In this document: positions 37,401 through 45,990 of the stretch, piece after piece | Layout of the letters: each line of letters opens with the position of its first letter | How positions within the stretch are numbered: position 1 is the first letter of the stretch | Assembly (NCBI GenBank): GCA_963920705.1 | Contig: OY987232.1 | Span: 15,253,726 to 15,317,725 of the forward strand | Direction of reading: 5' to 3' | Source of the DNA: Odiellus spinosus | Lineage: Eukaryota > Arthropoda > Arachnida > Opiliones > Phalangiidae | DNA length: 64,000 nucleotides | Notes under the pieces: generated by a model | The model's database searches: none | Seen by the model: only the letters and a program-made list of their open reading frames with translations | What the model was told of the DNA's origin: nothing | Program-made: the position numbers and the translations under genes

Positions 37401-39544
37401 CCACTACATTCTGTAATACCAAGAATCCATTCAGGTTCCATAAGAATATGGGAGCATAGCTTTAGCCTCTGGTACCATCCTCCCAAACTTTGTAACAAAA
37501 GTTCGTCCGCGATTTTCCCAACATTTGTACGCTTAGATCTTTTTTCGGTCGGCTCCATTTTTATTACCCAAAATATTACGTCAAGGTCGTTAGTGGCGCG
37601 GGTTAATAATATAATGTCAGGAGCGATTTACTTGAAAAATCGATTCGAAGCGGACGAACTTTTGCTACAAAGTTTGGGAGGATGGTTATTGAATCGCGGC
37701 CCTCCCATATTCTTATGGAACCTGAATGGATTCTTGGTAATACTAGGCCTATCCTTAAGGAAAAAAATGGGGCGGTGGTACCGATTTTAGTCTAGAAGTT
37801 TTTTTGGGGATTAGCTAATTAGATCGAAGAAATAGAACAATTGCGGATTTAATTAAAGCTCGAAAGTAAACTCGCGAATTAAAAAAGCCCCCTCGAATAT
37901 CTTACGAGATATCCAAGAACCGTTGAATCGTCTAACTCGCAATCTACCGGACGTGACGTCATCTAGGGTTAATTTGCTGCCTGGTCGACCTTTCGAAGCC
38001 CCCGGTGATAATATGAACACTGACGTCACTATCAAAGCGCAGATGACGAAGATGACCACAACCGCTATGAGAGGGGGAAAGTGAATTTAATTATAGATAC
38101 GCCTAAGGTCTTGAACAATAAATAAAAGTACGCCAATCCAACTGATTTTTCAATCACAATGTTAGGCATATGTGGCGTAATTTTAGCTTCCAAAACCTAG
38201 GTGTGGCCAGAAGCCGATGAAACCCTCCTTTGAAGTCTATTACTTCCGGGTCTTGTCTACCCCTCTCTGTATGGGTTAGTTTCAAAAATCGCGATTCGTA
38301 CGCCTCCTAACGGTAGATATTTTCGGAGCGGGAGTTCGTCCAGCGAATATCTCTAGCAACCTTGGAGTTCGTCAACCAAACGTCGTCGTATGTGGAGAGA
38401 GAGAATTTCCAATTTTCCGTAGACAGGGGGTATGAAGTAGGACCCCGTCGATCTAATAAAATTGGGAATTTTACCCATGCAGAGAGGAGCGCTATATGGA
38501 ACATTAGAGTAGTAGACTTCAAAGGAGGGTTTCATCGGCTTCTGGTATGGCTGGTATACTTACCAATTCCAATTCCTCTCCAATTTCTTTCCTCTTGCGG
38601 CGCCCCCGCCTGTAATTCCTGCAATATTTAGCCGAGTTTAAAGAGATCGACAATCAGATCTAGTATTAAGGTATTATTTTAGAAAAAAAATAGAAAATCC
38701 TAAACTTTTCTGGGATTAAGTAAAGGATTTTATATTAATCACGATTAATATATTAGCACGGCTCTTAAAAACGTTAATTCAAACTCAATGTGACGTAACC
38801 CAAATCAGAAGCCGATGAAATCCTCCTTTGAAGTCTATTACTCCCGGGTCTTGTTTACCCCTCTCTGTATGGGTTAGTTTCAAAAAGCGCGATTCGTACG
38901 CCTCCTAACGGTAGATATTTTCGGAGCGGGAGTTCGTCGAGCGAATATCTCTAACAGTCTTGGAGTTCGTCAAAAAAACGTCGTCGTTTGTGGAGAGAGA
39001 GAATTTCCAATTTTCCGTATACAGGGGGGTATGAAGTAGGACCTCTCCGATCTCGTAAAATTGGGAATTTTACCCATACAGAGAGGCGCGCTATATGGAA
39101 CATTAGAGTAGTAGACTTCAAAGGAGGGTTTCATCGGCTTCTGCCCAAATGTAATTCCAAATACGCTAGCCAATTGCAACGTATTGCAATTCTAATTCAA
39201 CTATATATATACTCGTCATCTTTTATATACATTCCTTAAAATCTTATATCACTGTGTCGCCCATTAATCGCGATTGAAACGATAGTAATCGACCGAATAT
39301 TTCAGTAGCAATTAACCACGGACTTTTTAGGAAAAGTTTTAGCTAAAATGGAACTTAGTACCGAGTGGAATCCCGACTCTTTATTGACATAGATTTGTCT
39401 TACTTTACTGGAGGCTCGCTTAAGTAATTCCGGTTGGTTTCCTTGTGGCGTTTTTTTATTGGCGGCGTTGGCGTTTCGGCGGTACCCCTTACCATCGGCG
39501 TCTTCGCCGACGGTTATGGAGTGGCCCAAGCCGCACGTGGTCAT
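19275..39544 (-). CDS. DPP10: DPP6/DPP10-like inactive dipeptidyl peptidase, 17 exons
   Basis: Exons on the minus strand: 39544-39409, 38064-37906, 36775-36681, 36618-36544, 36277-36225, 34656-34451, 30480-30290, 30231-30131, 29735-29606, 28869-28726, 28438-28356, 28232-27994, 27905-27819, 26974-26540, 19849-19712, 19648-19575, 19424-19275. Phases agree throughout; the total is 831 aa, the usual family length. Residues 1-45 are cytosolic, and a membrane anchor VVVIFVICALIVTSVFIL follows. A beta-propeller has KLTLDDVTSG, FNGSWIS and SDSAVWWSKDG motifs. A Cys-rich part (CLTCNLDPDC) follows, then an alpha/beta-hydrolase domain with MDGRGSGFAGDK and YPDEGHE. The nucleophile motif reads GTGYGG (Gly679 for Ser), the oxyanion Tyr is Cys594, and Glu206 of the EE pair is Arg243. 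Asp and His of the triad remain. DPP10 has the same Ser-to-Gly change and modulates Kv4 channels (established). I infer a catalytically dead membrane accessory protein. The weakest junction is exon 1/2, where only the GTAAAG donor keeps frame. Confidence 0.9.
20264..21617 (+). repeat. 16-bp G-rich satellite in intron 14
   Basis: About 84 units of GCAAAAAGTAGCAGGG plus G. Three variant blocks occur: AATTAACAGGGG near the left end, GTAGCA through most of the array, and GCAGCA at about 21243-21563. Every unit has a GGGG run with 12-base spacing. The G-rich strand is the template strand of the DPP10-like gene. Because 16 is not a multiple of 3 and no stop occurs, all three minus frames are open; these ORFs are artefacts. 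Confidence 0.97.
21819..22026. repeat. dispersed repeat family C, copy 2
   Basis: Same order of words as 12912-13130: CTCAACCTTGAAAATA, AAGTATAGAAAATCCTATAC, ACAAACGGGTGCTTTTTAAC, and AAGGCCTATTA at the end. It lies in intron 14 of the DPP10-like gene. Confidence 0.75.
22622..22659. repeat. perfect hairpin
   Basis: AACCTAAGCCTAATTTG and its exact inverse CAAATTAGGCTTAGGTT lie about two bases apart. It may be the scar of a small palindromic element. It is not near any gene end. Confidence 0.7.
22660..23299. other. intronic sequence, no feature
   Basis: Part of intron 14 of the DPP10-like gene. AT-rich; I see no exon or repeat border before the fold-back element. Confidence 0.4.
23300..26480. 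mobile_element. 3.1-kb fold-back with tandem 535-bp core
   Basis: The outer arms are inverse copies: 23320-23660 and 26110-26470 share AACGATGGTTATAGACTATT, CCGGAAGTTTGAG and TAAAATCCCATAGAATGCGC. Inner arms at about 23690-23930 and 25890-26075 are also inverse (ACTCGGTTAAAATCAACCAA). Between them lie tandem units of about 535 bp. No transposase is recognised. The element sits wholly in intron 14 of the DPP10-like gene. Confidence 0.85.
23766..25900 (+). repeat. tandem ~535-bp repeats, about four units
   Basis: GGTATAATTTGGAGTATTTG recurs at about 23769, 24298, 24834 and 25369. Each unit is itself palindromic around TTTTCGAAAATGAGCAAAAA, with AAAGTTTCGAATCTGGAACT facing its inverse. ORFs of up to 143 codons recur on both strands at matching positions because of this symmetry; I do not call them genes. 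Confidence 0.9.
26540..26974 (-). CDS. DPP10: exon 14 (hydrolase core) of the DPP10-like gene
   Basis: A 435-nt exon holding YPLLIHACDEPASQ (oxyanion Tyr replaced by Cys), YARMDGRGSGFAGDKAAHAV and VFGTGYGGHLALSIL (Ser replaced by Gly). The acceptor is TTGTATTTCAG and the donor TACG|GTAAAG. It is the largest exon and the one that identifies the family. Confidence 0.92.
28928..29264. mobile_element. MITE family A, copy 1
   Basis: 337 bp. Ends are CAGAAGCCGATGAAACCCTC and its inverse. Perfect 7-bp target duplication GTTCTAG on both sides. It lies in intron 9 of the DPP10-like gene, 59 bp before exon 10. No coding capacity. Confidence 0.92.
29795..30111. mobile_element. MITE family N, copy 1
   Basis: Ends CAAGAATTCATTCAG and the inverse CTGAATGGATTCTTG. 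Perfect 7-bp duplication GTCGTAT at 29788-29794 and 30112-30118. It lies in intron 8 of the DPP10-like gene; the flanking duplication ends about 12 bp from the exon 8 donor. Its interior is inverse to copy 2. Confidence 0.9.
30584..30889. mobile_element. TTAA-flanked MITE family E, full copy
   Basis: AGGGACTATCTGCGATTTTA faces TAAAATCACAGATAGTCCCT, with TTAA on both sides. It is nearly fully palindromic, including GTCGTCTGCTAAGCTAGAAA and its inverse. TTAA duplication is the piggyBac/Kolobok signature (family knowledge). It lies in intron 6 of the DPP10-like gene. Confidence 0.85.
30894..31715. repeat. TTAA-type family F/O fragments split by a MITE A copy
   Basis: Directly after the TTAA of element E comes AGGGAGAATGCGACC, the end word of family F. 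Then follow family O words (TTTCTCGAAACTGCTTCGGG, AACCAGTTTCATACCGA) both before and after the MITE A insertion at 31101-31437. The whole is a stacked remnant of at least two elements. Confidence 0.65.
31101..31437. mobile_element. MITE family A, copy 2 (reverse orientation)
   Basis: The only complete copy in the opposite orientation. Perfect 7-bp duplication TACACAT. In intron 6 of the DPP10-like gene, inserted in a family O sequence. Confidence 0.92.
32150..32395. repeat. 41-bp imperfect tandem repeat
   Basis: Units built on CCATTCCATTGAACGCGAAA plus CCTCGAAACAACTTTTTCTAA. Two units are nearly identical at 32267-32348; the others are worn. It lies in intron 6 of the DPP10-like gene. Confidence 0.75.
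32641..33512. mobile_element. MITE family H, GC-rich ends
   Basis: About 50 bp of matching ends: CTACACATTACAGCGTTTTG at the left, and CAAAACGGTGTAATGTGTAG at the right. GACGCGACGTGGCGCGGCG and its inverse continue inward. The interior carries an inserted family G element at about 32812-32957. Confidence 0.8.
32812..32957. repeat. MITE family G, nested in H
   Basis: Contains AACTAGCCGGTTTGATCAGA and GTGAAGAGGGTATTA. The same words recur at 41208-41346 and 42617-42712. The interior pairs GGTTTAAT-type and ATTAAACC-type words. Confidence 0.7.
34019..34340 (+). repeat. 29-bp minisatellite
   Basis: Eleven units of GTAATTGTAAGGATTCGCGA plus TTTCAAGAA; all but the first units are identical. It ends about 110 bp after the exon 6 donor in intron 6 of the DPP10-like gene. 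No unique spacers. Confidence 0.95.
34795..35227. mobile_element. TTAA-flanked MITE family F, full copy
   Basis: AGGGAGAATGCAACCTAA faces TTAGGTTGCATTCTCCCT, with TTAA at both sides. Long inverse arms include AAATAGGCTTAGTGGGATTC. In intron 5 of the DPP10-like gene. Confidence 0.85.
35232..35512. repeat. family O element abutting family F
   Basis: GCTACGGTCAAGCTAG at the left and AGTGTGAACGCGGCTTG at the right. The left end begins right at the TTAA that closes family F. CCCGAAGCAGTTTCGAGAAA links it to 30950-31715. Another member with GCTGCGTTCACACT and GTGTGAACGTAGC ends lies at 36030-36213. Confidence 0.65.
35656..35993. mobile_element. MITE family A, copy 3
   Basis: 338 bp with perfect 7-bp duplication GTTTTGT. 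In intron 5 of the DPP10-like gene. Confidence 0.92.
36840..37156. mobile_element. MITE family A, copy 4 (internal deletion)
   Basis: 317 bp with perfect 7-bp duplication GTTCGAT. It lacks about 20 bp around the GTAGATATTTTCGGAGCG segment seen in other copies. It lies 65 bp upstream of the exon 3 acceptor in the DPP10-like gene. Confidence 0.92.
37420..37736. mobile_element. MITE family N, copy 2
   Basis: Ends CAAGAATCCATTCAGG and the inverse, with perfect 7-bp duplication GTAATAC. Its interior is inverse to copy 1 at 29795-30111. In intron 2 of the DPP10-like gene. Confidence 0.9.
38208..38544. mobile_element. MITE family A, copy 5
   Basis: 337 bp. The 7-bp duplication is GTGTGGC/GTATGGC with one mismatch. 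In intron 1 of the DPP10-like gene. Confidence 0.9.
38806..39143. mobile_element. MITE family A, copy 6
   Basis: 338 bp with perfect 7-bp duplication CCCAAAT. In intron 1 of the DPP10-like gene, 262 bp after copy 5. Confidence 0.92.
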
Positions 39545-40551
39545 GGGAATCGACAGCCTGAATGACCGATATTCCCGAACCCCCTTTTTTAAAACCCAAG
39601 GAACTAGGACACTCGCCTCCGAGATAGAGGGGTAATGGGGCGAAGGGGGGCCGAGAGGTTTAGCTCGTTAGTTCCCCGATCGACGAATCGTCGATTTAGC
39701 TTCTTTTTTTGTCCAAGATCGAAAAACAAACGTTTCTTTTATAGTTCGTCGATTGAATCGAACCTATTAGTTCTATACCCACGTACTATCTAAGACTTTC
39801 GAACGACGCTAGTCGCCATGGAAACCAAACAAACGTACCGGCCACTTGTCAACAGCGCCGCAAGCGCACGTGGTTCTTTTTCGCGCGCAAAAATCGACAC
39901 GCAATTATTATTCGTTATACTGTTACATTTACGGAAACGTAGGTTTCCTACAAACCTGGACATTTGAATCGGACAAGCCAAAATGTATCCGTTTTTCTAT
40001 AAATCCAGGGGGGACAGGGGTGGTGGTTAATGGTCGAAGCCGGTGTAAGAGCTTAGAACTACAACGCAGACTGGCTGGATCATTTTATAGAGAATTCCCC
40101 GTCTTAAAGGGAAACTTGAAGCTAAAAATAAAACGGCTTTTGAATTTATTTTCGAGAGTTTTCAAGCAATTTTTAGACGCATTTTTGGCGTTTAAATAAA
40201 TGTCTATAAAAGAAAATATAAATTCGGGCCAATCATATTATTTTAGCCTTTAACAGCGCTTGTAATGTCGTAATATTAAAAGAATAGGCCAGCGTTTGAC
40301 GCTTAAGATCTTGGCCAGGAGTCAAGTCTTTTCGTGCGGTCGCTTTCGTAAAAGTACTTAGTCCAGATCAAGTTCTAATACCTTTAGTACGAAAATTATG
40401 GTTACGTTCCACAGATAAACAAAATGTCCAATTTATTTTTGATGTCATTTTAATTGTGAAGTTTCTTTCTTCATACGTCACCGGCGGAGGTAGAAAATAT
40501 TGTTTTTTAGGGCGGGGGTTAGGGGGTTATAGTTTTTCTCTTAAACTGAAC

Positions 40552-40889
40552 CAGAAGCCGATGAAACCCTCCTTTGAAGTCTATTACTCCCGGGTCTTGT
40601 CTAACACCTCTCTGTATGGGTTAGTTTCAAAAAGCGCGATTCGTAAGCCTCCTACCGGTAGATATTTTCGGAGCGGGAGTTCGTCCAGCGAATATCTCTA
40701 GCAACCTTGGAGTTCGTCAAAAAAACGTCGTCGTATGTGGAGAGAGAGAATTTCCAATTTTCCGTAGACATGGGGTATGAATTAGGTCCCCTCCGATCTC
40801 GTAAAATTGGGAATTTTACCCATACAGAGAGGAGCGCTATATGGAACATTAGAGTAGTAGACTTCAAAGGAGGGTTTCATCGGCTTCTG
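40552..40889. mobile_element. MITE family A, copy 7
   Basis: 338 bp. Flanks ACTGAAC and ACTGATG agree at five of seven positions, so this may be an older insertion. It is the only full copy outside the DPP10-like introns. Confidence 0.85.
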
Positions 40890-41207
40890 ACTGATGGTGT
40901 AAAAAAACTACAAATATAGCCACGCCCCCAACACCCCACAAATCAAGTTATGAAACGCGCCTGTAAAGAAATAACGAAACAATCAGTTGAGCTCAATGTC
41001 TTACGCGTCTAGTGTAGTGTAAAGAAGTTTAGCGGTAAGCCACATTTCCGATAAGTAGTATTTAATTTTTATCGCCAGTAGTAATTTATCGAATTACTTA
41101 TAATCTTATGGTTTTTTATTTCCTGTTGAGTCGGGTTCCAGATTGGCTAGCGATTTTGGTCCAATTGATCAACAATGTGCTTAGGTTACGTTTGGTAATA
41201 CTGTCTT

Positions 41208-41346
41208 CAGACGAGCTCGTAACTAGCCGGTTTAATCAGATTTTATCGTGGTTTAATCACGATTAACCGAGGTTTCTAGAACTGAGAATGCTATGTAAAC
41301 CATGGTTAAATCTGATTAAACCACGGAGCTCGTCCGAAGAGGGTAT
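41208..41346. repeat. MITE family G, copy 2
   Basis: CAGACGAGCTCGTAACTAGC faces GGAGCTCGTCCGAAGAGGGT. Inside, TTTAATCAGATTT is matched by AAATCTGATTAAA. A shorter relative lies at 42617-42712. Confidence 0.75.
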
Positions 41347-41536
41347 TAAGTTAGTTTTATAAACTTAATTAACTACCGTTGATCAACAGAAAGTCGATCA
41401 CTCGGACGCGAATCGTGTTTTTATCACGATTAATTATTCCGATAATAATAACAATCGATTGCAAATTTACTATCGCCGAATATTTTTTGTTTTTGTTTTC
41501 AATGAGTGTAATTTGGACCCCCTATTCAGGCTCGTG

Positions 41537-44322
41537 ATGTCGGCGACCGGAAGTCGAATAAAAATTAAGGTAAAACACTCCCGCAAGCCGTTCGAATCGG
41601 AAGTGGCAGTCCTCGACGCGAGTCGACATCGAGAAACCCACCGAAAAACGGATGGACGCGTCAAATTACGCAAACGCAAGAGACGACGCGACACGAGATT
41701 GACGTCGACTCATGGCGATCAACCAATCAGCGAGGCTTTAGTCGAGTCCTTGTCTCCCGGACCAACCAGCCAGCGAGAACCTGGCGCTAAAAGATCGATG
41801 TTTTCCGGAAATAAGCTAGGAGATGATCAGCCACCTACTTCTCCAACGACATCGTGGTTCGTAACTTCTTTAAATCGTTAGCTTTCGATTCGGGTTGTAA
41901 TCATTCGATCCCAATTGGCAGCGACGACTGCGGCTCGGTGTTAGAATTGGCCAAGGCCCGAGCCGAAATCCTCGAACTTCGTCAACAACTAGTCGAGAAA
42001 TCTCGTCGAATTTCTTCGGGGTTCGGTTTAGCGAACGCCAACGTCAATTCGAATTATTGCGACGCCAAATCGGCAGAAACGGAGAGCTTAGTGGATACAC
42101 GCGATGAAATTAATCATTATCTGGTCAAAGAGTTCTTCGGTAACGTCATGATAGACGTTTCTAGTATAGGCCGCGATTTGGGTCGCAAATCGAACAAAGA
42201 ACTGGTAGAATTTCGGGATAGGCTACTAGCTAAAAGGCGCGAAGCCAGTCAATATCGGGACAGTTGGATTCCCAAAGGAAGCCAGTACGAAAAAGTCGAC
42301 GCCAAAAGACTCAAGTCCGCCGAAGGGATTATCGCAGGATACGTTAAAAAAACGGAAGCTGTCTTGTTCGAAGACAGATACAGTTTTCTCTGCTATTGCG
42401 CCGAGCTAGGTCCCAACCGAGAAGACCAACGACTTTATGACGTTCTCGATGGTCACACGTCATCGCCGTCAATGTCACCGAACAGCAAAGAGGTACAACA
42501 AACCAAAAGTTTCTCAATTCTTTCATTATTTGATTTTGGTGAATGTGCCCCGCTAAAGGCCCAATATACCGGGTTACGAGTCATTATTTAGGGATATGAC
42601 GTCGTAACCAACCTTAATACCCTCTTCGGTTGGTCCACTTTGCCTTCTCAGTTCAATAAACTGGTTAAATCTAATTAAACCGCGGCTAGTTAGACTTCGT
42701 CCGAAGAGGGAAAAACTTTTCTTACTAAGTATTTTAACGGTTAAAAACAACCCTTTGACGCCGTTGCATTCCCGCTTTAAGTATAGCTACTCGTTACCAA
42801 ACTAACCCCTTGATATAATTCCGTGAAAAACAAATAGGCCGAAGATAGTATTCTGGAAGAATTGCGAAAACGCGTAATATTCGAAGACATTCCCGAAGAC
42901 AGCGAATCCGATTCCGAATTAATTGCCGAAACATCCTGCTGCGAAGACGCTAACGGCGATGCCAAAAGCCCCAGAGTGGACCGACCTTATTCCCCGAGCG
43001 ACGCCATCTTTTCCATCGAAGACGTCGAAGTTGGCAAAATCCAGATTTCATCCACTCCCGAGATGCCGCCGCGATCTACTCCCGAATCACTCGAAAATAA
43101 GCCAATTATAGTTCAGAGCCGAAGCGCCGATAAGACTAAGAAGCGAATTGGCTACACACCAGAAACATACAACACCAAATTAATCCCCAGCCACGACTTT
43201 AAACCTTTCGCGATTACCTCTAGCCGATCTTCCATTAAACCCATTTTGAAACCCAACCTCGTTTTCGCCCCCAGAAGCCCCAATGACGATAAGTCGACGT
43301 TATCCCTGACAATTCCACGAGAAAGTAATTTTAGCGCCCTTCTAGACGCTAGTATTTACGAATCTATGAACGGCGTAAGTCCCAGTACTTCTCCCACTCG
43401 AGATAACACTCAATTAATTAACTCGACCCCGAATCAAGCCCCTCGAAGTAATTACAACAGCTGGACAAGTACTCGTACCAATAAGCCCAATCTATTCCTA
43501 CGTACTTATATCAATAAGTTGAGTCCACCCCAAAGTACTGGTACCAATGCTCCAAATCTAACCCAAAGTATTTCTACCAATATTCCAAATCTATCCCAAA
43601 GTACTTGTATCAAAAAGCCCTGTCAAACCCAAAGTACTTATACCAATGTTCCCAATCTAACCCAAAGTACTTGTACCAATGTTCCAAACCTAACCCAAAG
43701 TACTTGTAGCAATGTTCCAAATCTAACCCAAAGTACTTGTACCAATGTTCCAAATCTAACCCAAAGTACTTGTAGCAATGTTCCAAATCTAACCCAAAGT
43801 ACTTGTAGCAATGTTCCAAATCTAACCCAAAGTACTTGTAGCAATGTTCCAAACCTAACCCAAAGTACTTGTACCAATGTTCCAAACCTAACCCAAAGTA
43901 CTTGTACCAATGTTCCAAACCTAACCCAAAGTACTTGTACCAATGTTCCAAACCTAACCCAAAGTACTTCTACCAATATTCCAAATCTATCTCAAAGTAC
44001 TTGTATCAAAAAGCCTAGTCAAACCCAAAGTATTTACACCAATAAGCCGAATCCAACACAAGAGCTCTTTTCCCAATACGCTGGTGGCGGCGAGCGAGGT
44101 TATTCGTCGAGTGTCTCGAACCAGCGTAGTTCGTCAATGGCGGGTCCAGTTTTCCCCCAGTCATTTGGAGTAGGTTTGGGCCCGGAAGCCACCCCGTCCT
44201 TTCGCTTCCCTAATGATTCTAATAACGCGCAGTTTCTTCAATTCGATCCCAATTCTAGTCTCTATTCGAATGATTATTGGCCAATGGAGGCTTACGGACA
44301 TAGACAGGTCTTTTACTATTAA
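41537..44322 (+). CDS. unrecognised protein with coiled coil and 11-residue repeats
   Basis: I do not recognise the family. Three coding blocks: 41537 to about 41880 (first Met MSATGSRIKIKVKHSRKPFE, then a basic KLRKRKRRR stretch); about 41881-42492; and 42838-44322. The last two join cleanly (GAG|GTACAA to AAATAG|GCCGAA, phase 0). The first two are one frame apart with no clear intron, so that junction is unresolved. Block 2 has a short coiled-coil segment (LAKARAEILELRQQLVEK). Block 3 opens with an acidic EELRKRVIFEDIPEDSESDS, then a Ser/Pro/Thr-rich disordered part. It continues with about 11 repeats of TQSTCTNVPNL at 43630-43965 and a low-complexity tail ending GHRQVFYY. It is probably intracellular (no signal peptide or membrane segment). 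It is divergent from the DPP10-like gene. Confidence 0.7.
42617..42712. repeat. MITE family G, copy 3, in an intron
   Basis: ATACCCTCTTCGG at the left faces CGTCCGAAGAGGG at the right, with TTAAATCTAATTAAACC inside. It lies in the intron 42493-42837 of the unrecognised gene. Confidence 0.7.
43627..43968 (+). repeat. 33-bp coding minisatellite
   Basis: About 11 units of ACCCAAAGTACTTGTACCAA plus TGTTCCAAATCTA, each encoding TQSTCTNVPNL. Thr/Ser alternation (ACC or AGC) at one codon and Thr/Cys at another are the main differences. Worn units extend to about 43510 and 44060. Frame is kept because 33 is a multiple of 3. Confidence 0.93.
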
Positions 44323-44569
44323 GTTGAAACGCAAAATTTCTATCTCCCCTAATGTGTCAAATACGTCTTAAGTCATTCCGGTCATTTTGTCTTATTTGAG
44401 TTGACGTACGGGACTAACCTCGTTCGTATACATAAATAAGCCCCCGTTCTATGATATTATTACGAAGTATGTCTGATGATAATTATACTAATTACGACGT
44501 AGAAGGTTCGAACTGAAACCGCTTGAGGAAATATTAAAACTCATTAATTTCTAATATTAAAAATGGATA

Positions 44570-45002
44570 TTACGTCATACTTTGACGTTTATACGTCATA
44601 CTTTGACGTTTATACGTCATACTTTGACGTTTATACGTCATACTTTGACGTTTATACGTCATACTTTGACGTTTATACGTCATACTTTGACGTTTATACG
44701 TCATACTTTGACGTTTATACGTCATACTTTGACGTTTATACGTCATACTTTGACGTTTATACGTCATACTTTGACGTTTATACGTCATACTTTGACGTTT
44801 ATACGTCATACTTTGACGTTTATACGTCATACTTTGACGTTTATACGTCATACTTTGACGTTTATACGTCATACTTTGACGTTTATACGTCATACTTTGA
44901 CGTTTATACGTCATACTTTGACGTTTATACGTCATACTTTGACGTTTATACGTCATACTTTGACGTTTATACGTCATACTTTGACGTTTATACGTCATAC
45001 TT
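44570..45002 (+). repeat. 21-bp tandem array with paired CRE-like half sites
   Basis: Twenty or more essentially perfect units of TACGTCATACTTTGACGTTT plus A. Each TGACGTTTATACGTCA is a dyad: half sites TGACGT and ACGTCA separated by TTAT. The unit equals two helical turns. ORFs in several frames on both strands are open simply because the unit has no stop. It lies about 250 bp after the unrecognised gene. Confidence 0.97.
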
Positions 45003-45990
45003 AGTTTATTTTTCGCTATAGCGATTTTGTTTTTGTTACTCGTCAGGCGTTAGTGGAATTATTTTATTGTTTGGTTTAATACCGAAATGTTTTCAGTTAA
45101 TTATTTTTGTTCAATTATTGATGTATTCTTTCATTCGTTAAAAAACGGAGTATTCTGCCCATAAAGATGGCAATATTTAGCCCTAATATTATTTCAAACA
45201 TTACGTTAAGTGTGGATTATTTATCCGTTGAGTTTGTTGTTTTAAGAAAGTGCCTTTAAAAACAATCTCTCCATTGTTTCGAATAAAAATTAACGTTCAT
45301 TATTAGTTAATACTTTTTTGTACAATAAACGTTCTAACGTAGGTCGATTCGTGTGATTTTATTTCGCGCCGTCATTTCCGCGAAAGTACTAAATCCATAT
45401 TTTTAATTATAATTTACTAATTATTTACTCGTAATTAAGCGCGGTTTAACCCGGAGTTACGAAGCGACACGTTCAGAGAGTTTGAAATTGGGCTATAAAT
45501 GGTTTGTAGACTCGCCATTGGCTGAAGCCAATTAAGGGAAAATTGGCGGACATTACAAGGCGACATCTGTATGTGTAATTGTTTTAATTGTAATTAGTTA
45601 AACTTTAAATTAGTAAACAGCTAACGAGTTTTTAATTTAATCACTAAAAGTCGGTTTGAATTCATTTCATTATAGTTCAAAATTATATGTTGAAGAAAAT
45701 ATTTGTCAACCTAAGACTAGAGCGGGAGTAAGTCTCTAACTTTATTAATGTCTCTTATTAAATATCCTTGAAATAGTGGTTTTTTTATACGCTATACTCT
45801 TAGGCTTATTTTTGAATCAAATATCAATATGTTATGTCAGAGATAGTGTTCTCCGCAGTATGGGTAAAATTCCCAATTTTACGAGATCGGGGGGGGGGGG
45901 GGGGGGGTCCTACTTCATACCCGAGAAAGTATAATTATTCCCTTCTCTGGAACTGCCACCAGCGTGAAAATTCGTAAAACCCGCCTATTG
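45003..45990. other. gene-free stretch with a MITE A fragment
   Basis: No exon seen. At 45858-45927, GTATGGGTAAAATTCCCAAT and CTACTTCATACC from family A flank a run of about 18 G at 45889-45907. Confidence 0.5.

Larger units (their letters stand above)
39545..41536. other. divergent intergenic region with two MITEs
   Basis: Lies between the DPP10-like ATG (minus strand) and the first Met of the unrecognised gene (plus strand). It should hold both promoters, but I cannot place a TATA box or start site with confidence. It contains MITE A copy 7 and a family G copy. Confidence 0.5.

Noticed and set aside
37292-37410. Candidate DPP exon (CSGQSLVFNLD) beside MITE N copy 2
   Set aside because: It mimics the family's first propeller strand, but the true exon is 36681-36775 (TEITYTDSSDNVIILNVLSG), which has matching phase and full motif context.
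28960-40919. Many 60-90-codon ORFs recurring near MITE A copies
   Set aside because: Same short ORFs in each copy on both strands of a palindromic element; no transposase motif.
43610-43976. Minus-strand ORFs with EHWYKYFGLGL-type repeats
   Set aside because: Antisense shadow of the 33-bp coding minisatellite.
44563-45021. ORFs of about 140-152 codons on both strands with 7-residue repeats
   Set aside because: The 21-bp unit has no stop in several frames on either strand; there is no non-repeat coding context.
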